DNA from: Dehalococcoidales bacterium | GTDB lineage: Bacteria; Chloroflexota; Dehalococcoidia; Dehalococcoidales; UBA2162 | Direction of reading: 5' to 3' | DNA length: 5,149 nucleotides | NCBI GenBank assembly: GCA_030648675.1 | Contig: JAUSGV010000007.1 | Coordinates: 1-5,149, forward strand | Shown: piece by piece, positions 1-5,030 of the stretch | Layout of the letters: every line of letters begins with the position of its first letter | Numbering within the stretch: position 1 is the stretch's first letter | Notes under the pieces: model-generated | The model's database searches: none | What the model saw: only the letters and a program-made list of their open reading frames with translations | Told to the model about the DNA's origin: nothing | Position numbers and translations under genes: made by a program

Positions 1-4
1 TATT

Positions 5-706
5 TTATATCTCTTTGGCGAGGGCCAAACCCCACACCGTAATCGCACCCGCGGATTTCAAGGCTGTTGCCGCTGCATTCAGTGTTGCTCCCGAAGTCGC
101 GACGTCGTCGATCAATAACACCGAGAGTCCGCGAAATGCAGAACTATTGCAGGCAAAAGCCCCGGCAACATTATCAAGTCTTTCACCGACAGACGACGTC
201 CTCGCCTGCGGCGAAGTATATATTGCCCTGATGAGGCGATCATTCACCACCGGCAGCCCTGTCAGTTTGCCGAGATCTCCGGCCAACAGCGCCGATTGAT
301 TATATCCCCTATCCTTCAATCGTTTCGAGTGGAGAGGCACCGGCACCAGAACATCTGCAGGTATCGATTGTGCGGCCAGGTAACCGTGTAGTAAACCAGA
401 CAACGGTTTAGCCAGCGTCCTGACATTGTGATATTTGAGATCGTATACCGCCTGCCGAATGGTGCCTTCGAAGCGGAAAGGCGCCCGGATGCCGTCGATG
501 GCTGCCGGCCAATTTACACACGCCGGGCAGAGTATATCGCTGGTTTGCGGTCGTCCGCACTGCGGACACAACGGTCCATGAATGCGGGCGAGATGACGGG
601 TACAGTCAGCACAAATGAAGTCGCCACGTGTTCCGCAGCCGACGCACCATTTCGGAAATAGGAAGTCGAGCGCTAATTCCCCGAGTTTAACTGCGTGAGA
701 CCGCAC
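5..706 (-). CDS. comF: ComF family protein (zinc finger plus phosphoribosyltransferase domain)
   Basis: A complete 233-residue protein, normal in length for the family, started by GTG. The N-terminal part holds four cysteine pairs: Cys21/24 (WCVGCG), Cys32/35 (CADC), Cys47/50 (CPQCG) and Cys60/63 (CPAC), which should bind zinc. The rest is a type I phosphoribosyltransferase-like domain. It has the ComF signature VPVPLHSKRLKDRGYNQSALLA (in two parts, 121-130 and 131-142), then TSPQARTSSVGERLDNVAGAF (164-184). The PRPP-loop motif is VLLIDDVATSGATL (197-210). In Bacillus and Haemophilus relatives ComF is needed for uptake of transforming DNA, perhaps acting with the primosome. In many bacteria that are not known to be competent the role is unclear. 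No other competence gene lies in the window, so DNA uptake should not be assumed. The stop is 4 bases from the left edge and no terminator can be seen. Confidence 0.94.
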   Translation of the reverse strand: MRSHAVKLGELALDFLFPKWCVGCGTRGDFICADCTRHLARIHGPLCPQCGRPQTSDILCPACVNWPAAIDGIRAPFRFEGTIRQAVYDLKYHNVRTLAKPLSGLLHGYLAAQSIPADVLVPVPLHSKRLKDRGYNQSALLAGDLGKLTGLPVVNDRLIRAIYTSPQARTSSVGERLDNVAGAFACNSSAFRGLSVLLIDDVATSGATLNAAATALKSAGAITVWGLALAKEI

Positions 707-714
707 TCTTTTAA

Positions 715-720
715 TCCTTT
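715..720 (-). promoter_or_regulatory. Shine-Dalgarno supporting the GTG start of comF
   Basis: AAAGGA is 8 bases before the GTG at 706. No ATG lies in frame nearby, and the GTG places the first cysteine pair at the expected distance from the N-terminus. Confidence 0.65.
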
Positions 721-743
721 CGGACCGGAGAAAAAGGGAATCT

Positions 744-959
744 TTAGCGAGAGCGGTTGCTGGTGTGGAGTACTCCGCTCATTATCGGTTCGTCGACATA
801 AACGTCACCGTTTCTGATTTTGAGATTGAACCCGCATTCGGGATTGGTACAAACCCACGCCTTGTAATGGATGTTAGCTCCCTGGCTGCCAAAGTCAGAA
901 AGGGGAACGAGCTCCCCACCTTTGCATTTTTGACACTTAGGAAAGTTTATTTGATCCAT
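744..959 (-). CDS. Small zinc-ribbon protein of unknown function
   Basis: This is a 71-residue cytoplasmic protein with two cysteine pairs: FPKCQKCKGGELVPL (Cys9, Cys12) and WVCTNPECGFNLKIRNGD (Cys37, Cys42), 24 residues apart, as in a rubredoxin- or ribbon-like metal site. His31 in the middle (ANIHYKAW) could contribute but is not needed. There is no signal peptide or membrane segment. The tail after residue 58 is polar and probably disordered. The ATG at 959 is chosen because of its strong ribosome site and because longer starts overlap the promoter. I recognise no named family. Small ribbons of this kind may bind nucleic acid or partner proteins. It is the first gene after a good promoter and is followed 37 bases later by comF, so the two are probably co-transcribed. 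Confidence 0.85.
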   Translation of the reverse strand: MDQINFPKCQKCKGGELVPLSDFGSQGANIHYKAWVCTNPECGFNLKIRNGDVYVDEPIMSGVLHTSNRSR

Positions 960-967
960 AATTTCCG

Positions 968-973
968 CCTCCC
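968..973 (-). promoter_or_regulatory. Shine-Dalgarno that decides the zinc-ribbon gene start
   Basis: GGGAGG lies 8 bases before the ATG at 959. No comparable site precedes the upstream in-frame ATGs at 1013 and 1004. Confidence 0.78.
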
Positions 974-995
974 AGCCAAAGTTAAAAACGCCCTC

Positions 996-1024
996 AGTAT
1001 ACATGAAGTCCATTTAGTTGACAA
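996..1024 (-). promoter_or_regulatory. Sigma70-type promoter for the zinc-ribbon and comF genes
   Basis: The -35 box is TTGTCA (1019-1024) and the -10 box TATACT (996-1001), each 5 of 6 to consensus, with exactly 17 bases between them. The transcript should start near 989, leaving a leader of about 30 bases before the ATG at 959. The same-frame ATG at 1013 falls inside the promoter spacer and so cannot be used from this promoter, which supports the shorter protein. Confidence 0.72.
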
Positions 1025-1059
1025 GAGGGTAACCACTAAACAGAGGGTAACCACTAAAA
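1024..1059. repeat. Two-copy 18-bp tandem direct repeat next to a promoter
   Basis: AGAGGGTAACCACTAAAC at 1024-1041 is repeated at 1042-1059 with only the last base changed (17 of 18 identical). Each unit contains GGTAACC, an odd-centred palindrome of the form GGTNACC. Read on the transcribed strand the unit is AGTGGTTACCCTCT. The repeat abuts and slightly overlaps the -35 box of the promoter at 996-1024, which is where an activator or repressor would bind. It could also be a chance tandem duplication. Confidence 0.8.
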
Positions 1060-1075
1060 AATCAGCAGTCTGTAG

Positions 1076-2074
1076 TTAATGTTTTCGGCAGAGTTCGGAA
1101 ATAAGTATCGTGACTGCCAACTCACCATCGTAAGTCCCGGTTTTTATCCATAGGTCCGACACCAGTAGCTGCCGGTAAACTTCGCGCAGACGGGCAAGAG
1201 AATAACGGCTGGATTGCTCCAGCGTCTTGCGGATAACGAAACTCGAAGTTACGCCGAGCCTGGTCTGAATCTCCCCTTCGGAAGTTCCCTGCTTTTTCAG
1301 TTCCCGTGCCCGTACGATAAGGCGTATCTGGCGGCATAACATGAAAAGCAGGTAAGTCGGCGCCGATCCCCGGCGCAACAGGCTCTGCAGTCTTTGGGAT
1401 GCGACGTCCGCCTTGAGTTCCAGGATGGCATCAACCATAGCAAAAACGTCAGACTGCTCAGTCTGGCTTACAAGCGTTTTAACATCGCTGTCCCCTATGC
1501 GGCGGTCAGACGCGAACAGTACCAGTTTTTCTATCTCATTATTCATGACCCAAAGATTGCTGCCGACGAGCTTAACCAATGAGTCGACGGCCTGCGTCGA
1601 AATACTGCCGTTAAGGTCTTTTATGCGCTTCTGAATCCACAAACGCAATTGGGCGTCTTTAAGCGGCGGATAAGACTTCACGACCGCTTTCCCCCCGAGT
1701 TCTTTGAATAGCGGATTATTTCCCGAGAGGGGGCCTTCTACCAGCGCGACAATGGTGCTTTCGGGTATATTTTCGAAAACGGCGGCAAACGATTTGTATT
1801 CTTCTTCCCGCTTCTCCTGATTGGTTTTACGCGGCCGCCCCTGTTTTCCCTTCGGCTCGTATCTTTCCATCAAGCCGTAAATAACGACCAGGCGCTTACC
1901 GGAAAAGAAAGGAGCCGTGGCACACACGCTGCGTACCTGGTCGGGGCTGGTTTGATGCCCTTCCAAAGTCGTGATACCCGCGGAAAATGGCGAGGCCGTG
2001 TCGGCTTCCTTCTTCAGCTCATTGAGAGCCTGCGAAAGCGTATAGTCGTCCGGTCCCCAGAGAATATACAGCAA
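1076..2074 (-). CDS. holA: DNA polymerase III delta subunit (HolA)
   Basis: The 332-residue product is the clamp-loader subunit that opens the beta sliding clamp during replication. It begins MLYILWGPDDYTLSQAL, the usual delta N-terminus, from a TTG codon at 2074. AAAGG overlaps the TAA of the preceding gene and sits 6 bases before that TTG, with only 9 bases between the two genes. The degenerate AAA+ fold is seen in RLVVIYGL (61-68), STIVALVEG (106-114) and the lid region VGSNLWVMNNEIEKLVLF (170-187). The C-terminal collar domain has SDVFAMVDAILELK (208-221), LLRRGSAPTYLLFMLCRQIRL (232-252) and SDLWIKTG (306-313). As expected for delta, there is no P-loop. Residues 74-97 form a very basic and acidic insert containing QGRPRK. 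It lies in an apparent operon with unrelated metabolic genes. Confidence 0.92.
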   Translation of the reverse strand: MLYILWGPDDYTLSQALNELKKEADTASPFSAGITTLEGHQTSPDQVRSVCATAPFFSGKRLVVIYGLMERYEPKGKQGRPRKTNQEKREEEYKSFAAVFENIPESTIVALVEGPLSGNNPLFKELGGKAVVKSYPPLKDAQLRLWIQKRIKDLNGSISTQAVDSLVKLVGSNLWVMNNEIEKLVLFASDRRIGDSDVKTLVSQTEQSDVFAMVDAILELKADVASQRLQSLLRRGSAPTYLLFMLCRQIRLIVRARELKKQGTSEGEIQTRLGVTSSFVIRKTLEQSSRYSLARLREVYRQLLVSDLWIKTGTYDGELAVTILISELCRKH

Positions 2075-2083
2075 GTTAGGCCT

Positions 2084-3652
2084 TTACGTAGGTCCGACGC
2101 CGTGTTTTTTCCAGGGAATAAGTTCCGATTTGTTGAACGCCATTTCCAGGGCGGTAATGAGTTTGACACGCGTATCCGCCGGATCGATGACGTCATCGAT
2201 ATGAAGATGTTCGGCACCGCGGTAGGGATTGGCAAATTCCTCGCGGTACTCTTTTATCTTTTCCTGAAGCAACTTGTCCGGCTCGGCCGCTTTTTCCAGG
2301 TCTTTGCGGAAAATGATAGGGGCTGCTCCTTCGGCACCCATAACGGCCAGCTCGGCGCTGGGCCAGGCGAATACCGCATCAGCTCCGAGATCCTTGCTGC
2401 ACATGCCAAGATACGACCCGCCGTAGGCTTTCCGGATTATAACCGTTATCTTGGGTACAGTCGCTTCGGCGTAGGCGTAAAGCATCTTGGCACCATGACG
2501 GATAACCCCGCCCCATTCCTGGGCAGTTCCCGGCAAATATCCCGGAACATCCACGAGGTTGATGAGCGGAATGTTGAAGGCATCGCAGAAACGGATAAAG
2601 CGCGAGGCTTTATCGCTGGCATCGATATCGAGACACCCCGCCTTGGAGTTGGGTTGATTGGCAACGATACCTACAGAAAAGCCGTTTAGCCAGCTAAAGC
2701 CGGTAAATATATTAGTCGCAAACATGGGGAACAATTCGAAATAGTTCTTCTGTTCTCCTTTGCGCTGGTCGAATGTCTTCTCGATGATAGGTAACATGCT
2801 GTATGGTTTACTGGGATTCGCCGGTACAAGATCAAAAAGCCCTGGTTCTTTCCTGTCGGCGGCGTCTCCCCAGTTGTTGTACGGCCGTTCGCCGCGATTA
2901 TTCGAAGGCAGGTAGCTGAACAGGCCGCGGATGCTCTGAAAACATTCTTCTTCGTTTTCTTCGGTGCGGCAGACCACTCCGGCTTTTTTGTGAGCGGCCG
3001 TTGCACCGCCCAGGTCTTCATCAGTTACTTTTTCCCTGGTTACCGCTTCGACGACGCGCGGGCCGGTAATATACGTAAAACTGGTGTTCTTTACCATGAA
3101 GGTAAAATCCATCAACGCCGGCGAATATACCGCCCCGCCGGCAGTCGGACCGACTATTGCCGATATCTGGGGAATTACTCCGGAAGCAGCCGTGTTTCGT
3201 AAGAATATACGCCCGTAGCCGGAAAGGGCATCGACCCCGTCCTGGATACGGGCGCCGCCGGAATCATTGATGCCGATTACCGGACACAAATTTCTGGTGG
3301 CGGCGTCCAATACCTGGCAAATCTTATTGGCGTGCGTCTCGGACAATGACCCGCCCATGCAGGTAAAGTCCTGGGAAAATACGTATACTTTCCGCCCGTT
3401 TATCTTGCCGTAACCGGTAATAACGCCGTCGGCAGGAATGTCGCCGTAGGCGGTATTCCGGTTCTTGGCGAACATTCCGATCTCGTGGAATGAGTCGGGG
3501 TCGAGCAAAAGATTTATTCTCTCACGAGCGGTAAGCTTACCGCGCTTTTTCTGAGCTTCAACCCGCGCGGCGCCGCCCATTGCGGCGGCGGTTTGCCGCC
3601 TCTCGGCCAGCCGGGCGAGTTGTTTCTGCTTGACTTCAGATTCTTCGGTCAT
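2084..3652 (-). CDS. Acyl-CoA carboxylase/decarboxylase carboxyltransferase subunit (PccB/MmdA type)
   Basis: This 522-residue cytoplasmic subunit has the full double crotonase fold. It moves a carboxyl group between carboxybiotin and an acyl-CoA, probably propionyl-CoA/methylmalonyl-CoA. The N-terminus has KLTARERINLLLD (39-51). The first oxyanion region is NDSGGARIQDGVDALSGYG (129-147), followed by GPTAGGAVYSPAL (168-180), TGPRVVEAVTREKVT (196-210) and DLGGA. The second half carries VANQPNSKAG (330-339), DIDASDKASRFIRFCD (342-357), DVPGYLPGTAQEWGGVIRHG (368-387) and WPSAELAVMGAEGA (430-443). The family position usually given as Asp in propionyl-CoA carboxylases (GGAYDVM) is Leu415 here (GGSYLGM). 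As I recall, sodium-pumping methylmalonyl-CoA decarboxylase alpha subunits and broad-range enzymes look more like this. Substrate and direction are therefore uncertain. No biotin carboxylase, carrier or membrane beta subunit is encoded in the window. Confidence 0.94.
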   Translation of the reverse strand: MTEESEVKQKQLARLAERRQTAAAMGGAARVEAQKKRGKLTARERINLLLDPDSFHEIGMFAKNRNTAYGDIPADGVITGYGKINGRKVYVFSQDFTCMGGSLSETHANKICQVLDAATRNLCPVIGINDSGGARIQDGVDALSGYGRIFLRNTAASGVIPQISAIVGPTAGGAVYSPALMDFTFMVKNTSFTYITGPRVVEAVTREKVTDEDLGGATAAHKKAGVVCRTEENEEECFQSIRGLFSYLPSNNRGERPYNNWGDAADRKEPGLFDLVPANPSKPYSMLPIIEKTFDQRKGEQKNYFELFPMFATNIFTGFSWLNGFSVGIVANQPNSKAGCLDIDASDKASRFIRFCDAFNIPLINLVDVPGYLPGTAQEWGGVIRHGAKMLYAYAEATVPKITVIIRKAYGGSYLGMCSKDLGADAVFAWPSAELAVMGAEGAAPIIFRKDLEKAAEPDKLLQEKIKEYREEFANPYRGAEHLHIDDVIDPADTRVKLITALEMAFNKSELIPWKKHGVGPT

Positions 3653-3787
3653 TTAGTCTCCTCTTGTTTTCCCCAGTTGCGCATCAATTCCTTTATACGC
3701 TGTGCCAGTTCCGGACTGCGGCGCAACCGGTCGATAAATACCGGACAGCTGCACTATGCCATACGCTTCATTCAAAATATCGGTCAT
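3649..3787 (-). CDS. Very small gene, apparently frameshifted, function unknown
   Basis: An ATG at 3787 has GGAG 10 bases upstream. The frame it opens gives 44 residues and stops with TAA at 3653-3655, directly before the next ATG. Its first half (MTDILNEAYGIVQLS) looks like protein, but its second half is Gly/Ala/Thr-rich and unconvincing. In the frame one base ahead, the second half reads FIDRLRRSPELAQRIKELM and on to RNWGKQEETK: a good amphipathic helix ending in a TGA that overlaps the carboxyltransferase ATG as ATGA. That second frame is closed upstream by TAG at 3754-3756, so a change of frame would fall between 3753 and about 3720. Skipping one base would give a 45-residue protein. The cause could be an assembly error, a decayed gene or recoding, and the start-frame 44-residue reading may also be correct. 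The position before the carboxyltransferase would suit a small accessory subunit, but I recognise no such family. Confidence 0.45.
3658..3662 (-). promoter_or_regulatory. Shine-Dalgarno of the carboxyltransferase gene
   Basis: AGGAG lies 5 bases before the ATG at 3652, within GAGGAGACTAA. It supports this start over in-frame alternatives and falls within the end of the preceding small gene in both of its frames. Confidence 0.75.
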
Positions 3788-3808
3788 ATTATATATTCTC
3801 CGGGAAAG

Positions 3809-4303
3809 TCACGGCATGATAAGTTTGAGGTCGTTTTCGATTGCTTCAGAATTGGGGTAAGCACCGATTTGCTTTTTGCGAATTATACCATTTTTGTCGA
3901 TAAGAAATGTTTCCGGAATGCCGGTGATCCCATAAGACTGGCCGACCGACTTATCGGCATCGAGAAGTACCGGCATGGAAAGGCTATTTTCCTTAAAGAA
4001 GTTGTTTATTGTTTCCGGGCTTTCGCCGATATCTATGGCATAGAATACCAGCCCCCTGTCTTTATATTTGTTGTATATTTGCTGAAGATAAGGCATCTCC
4101 TCGCGGCAAGGACCGCACCAGCTCGCCCAGAAATTTAGCAATACCGGCTTCCCGCGGAATTGGCTTAGCGTGACGACCTGCCCGTCGAGGGTTTTTAACT
4201 GAAAATCAGGTGCCGGTTTTTCTTTCTGGGTGGTGAAGCCGGAAGAACAGCCGGCAACAATCAGCAGTAAAGCCAAAACTCCCAGGCGAATTGCTTTTAG
4301 CAT
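3809..4303 (-). CDS. TlpA/ResA-family thiol-disulfide oxidoreductase, lipoprotein
   Basis: This 164-residue protein is a membrane-anchored thioredoxin fold acting outside the cytoplasmic membrane. Residues 1-19 are a lipoprotein signal: basic start (MLKAIR), hydrophobic core LGVLALLLI, and lipobox VAGC with Cys19 as the lipidated residue. The AhpC/TSA-redoxin domain starts near 32 with PDFQLKTLDGQVVTLSQFRG. The active site is WCGPC (Cys63, Cys66) after NFWAS, and the conserved cis-proline is Pro130 in GIPETFLID. Relatives reduce apocytochrome c or other exported disulfides. The usual family glutamate region is represented by DIGESPE (91-97). A ResA role in cytochrome c maturation is possible, but no ccs or ccm gene is present in the window, so the substrate is unknown. 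It starts inside mobA and ends 21 bases before the next small gene. Confidence 0.94.
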   Translation of the reverse strand: MLKAIRLGVLALLLIVAGCSSGFTTQKEKPAPDFQLKTLDGQVVTLSQFRGKPVLLNFWASWCGPCREEMPYLQQIYNKYKDRGLVFYAIDIGESPETINNFFKENSLSMPVLLDADKSVGQSYGITGIPETFLIDKNGIIRKKQIGAYPNSEAIENDLKLIMP

Positions 4304-4914
4304 ACTTCCTCCTTCGCTGCGTGCCGGGCTAACGCTATCGATTTATCCAGGTCGGCCTGGTTATTGATATTGATAAAAGACATCAGTTCGGGATCGAATG
4401 TCCGGCATTCTTGCATGCTAATATATTTAACGTTTATTTGTTCAAAAAACGCCAGAGTCTTTAGCCGCTCCTTTTCAAGTTGCGATTTCATCCTGTCGAG
4501 GCAACTCCTGGAATAAACAGCGTGCAGAGGTTCCATTGTTGATGGACTTGGTCGAGGGACAACGGCATCGAAGCCACGGCACTCTCCAACCATATGCCGC
4601 AACAGCTTTTCGTTCAAAAAAGGCATGTCGCAGCCGACGACGATATTATATTCGTGCTTTGCGGACGCGAGCCCGGTGTATATGCCGGATAGAGGACCTT
4701 TATCCGGATAAATATCGGTTAAAACGGCGGCTCCTTCAGGATACGGTAAAGCTGCCATGTCTTTGGAAGTAACGATGAATACTTGATCCGCCAATGGTTT
4801 CAAACAATCGTATACGTATTGGACCAATCTTTTGCCTAACACCGGTTCCAGTGCCTTGTTTCGGCCTAACCTCGTGCTCTTTCCGCCGGCAAGGATTATA
4901 CCTGTAGTCTTCAT
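4297..4914 (-). CDS. mobA: Molybdenum cofactor guanylyltransferase (MobA)
   Basis: The 205-residue product should join GTP to Mo-molybdopterin in the cytoplasm, making the guanine dinucleotide cofactor of DMSO-reductase-family enzymes. The N-terminus TTGIILAGGKSTRLGRNKAL (residues 3-22) is the nucleotidyltransferase signature loop that binds the GTP phosphates. DKGPLSGI (71-78) and GCDMPFL (94-100) follow, with Asp96 as the expected metal ligand. EPLHAVY (128-134) and FININ (180-184) match conserved stretches near the end of the family. The length is normal. The 5064 ATG was rejected because it adds 50 residues of translated hairpin DNA. The 3' end overlaps the next gene by 7 bases (ATGCTAA), implying translational coupling. 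A CTP-using MocA-type relative is the main alternative, but the DxGPLxGI and NIN features favour MobA. Confidence 0.92.
   Translation of the reverse strand: MKTTGIILAGGKSTRLGRNKALEPVLGKRLVQYVYDCLKPLADQVFIVTSKDMAALPYPEGAAVLTDIYPDKGPLSGIYTGLASAKHEYNIVVGCDMPFLNEKLLRHMVGECRGFDAVVPRPSPSTMEPLHAVYSRSCLDRMKSQLEKERLKTLAFFEQINVKYISMQECRTFDPELMSFININNQADLDKSIALARHAAKEEVC
4308..4313 (-). promoter_or_regulatory. Strong Shine-Dalgarno of the thioredoxin lipoprotein gene, inside mobA
   Basis: AGGAGG, part of AAGGAGGAAGT, lies 4 bases before the ATG at 4303. It is embedded in the last codons of mobA (encoding Ala-Lys-Glu-Glu-Val-Cys). A terminating ribosome would be right on the restart site. Confidence 0.8.
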
Positions 4915-4920
4915 AAAAAT

Positions 4921-4924
4921 CTCC
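4921..4924 (-). promoter_or_regulatory. Shine-Dalgarno site that fixes the mobA start
   Basis: GGAG lies 6 bases before the ATG at 4914. This supports the internal start beginning MKTTG over the longer frame opening at 5064, whose first 50 codons run through the hairpins and are unlike any MobA N-terminus. Confidence 0.75.
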
Positions 4925-4932
4925 GCTGGATA

Positions 4933-4952
4933 CCCGTCAGCTTGCTGGCGGG
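4933..4952. repeat. Inverted repeat (hairpin C), 9-bp stem related to the one at 5007-5026
   Basis: CCCGTCAGC, then TT, then GCTGGCGGG: a 9-bp stem with one G-T wobble (4937 with 4948) on the plus strand, which becomes a C-A mismatch on the transcribed minus strand. It has the same length, loop and core CAGCTTGCTG as the hairpin 74 bases to the right, but a different outer stem. It lies only 9 bases upstream of the mobA Shine-Dalgarno sequence, so in a read-through transcript it would sit in the leader just before the ribosome site. Confidence 0.75.
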
Positions 4953-4962
4953 AGGAAAGCGG

Positions 4963-4986
4963 CCCCGTCCGTATCCTGGGATGGGG
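4963..4986. repeat. Imperfect inverted repeat (hairpin B), 8-bp stem
   Basis: CCCCGTCC at 4963-4970 pairs with GGATGGGG at 4979-4986 across an 8-base loop, with one G-T wobble (4967 with 4982). A further outer arm, GGAAAG at 4954-4959 against TTTTCC at 4994-4999, could extend the structure after an internal loop. It sits between the two CAGCTTGCTG hairpins. Its sequence is not related to theirs, so it may be a separate piece of the same composite element or a chance pairing in G/C-rich DNA. Confidence 0.5.
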
Positions 4987-5006
4987 TGGCTCCTTTTCCC
5001 GTAATG

Positions 5007-5026
5007 CCCCACAGCTTGCTGTGGGG
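5007..5026. repeat. Perfect inverted repeat (hairpin A), 9-bp stem
   Basis: CCCCACAGC, then TT, then GCTGTGGGG: a perfect 9-bp stem that folds equally well on either strand. It begins four bases past the stop of the partial gene. On the minus strand it is followed by CATTACGGG with no T run, so it does not look like a standard intrinsic terminator. It could still protect a 3' end or be a REP-like element. It shares the core CAGCTTGCTG with the hairpin at 4933-4952. Confidence 0.8.
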
Positions 5027-5030
5027 TACT

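Noticed and set aside
960..1013. Longer start of the zinc-ribbon gene at 1013 or 1004
   Set aside because: The 1013 ATG lies in the spacer between the -35 and -10 boxes and the 1004 ATG lies just before the -10 box. Neither has a good ribosome site, while the ATG at 959 does.
1024..1059. The two-copy direct repeat as a CRISPR remnant or iteron origin
   Set aside because: The copies are directly adjacent with no spacer, there are only two, and no cas or replication-initiator gene is nearby. A regulatory site or a simple duplication fits better.
1053..1075. Possible intrinsic terminator after holA
   Set aside because: On the minus strand a T6 run follows ACAGACTGCTGA, but the only stem available is about three base pairs, too weak to call.
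1952..2689. Long plus-strand open frame (245 codons) opposite the carboxyltransferase and holA
   Set aside because: It spans the ends of two certain genes on the other strand, and its translation has no recognisable motif. It is a shadow of a well-coded antisense frame.
3593..4138. Plus-strand open frame of 181 codons opposite the thioredoxin gene
   Set aside because: It covers the thioredoxin active site on the other strand and has no ribosome site or family features.
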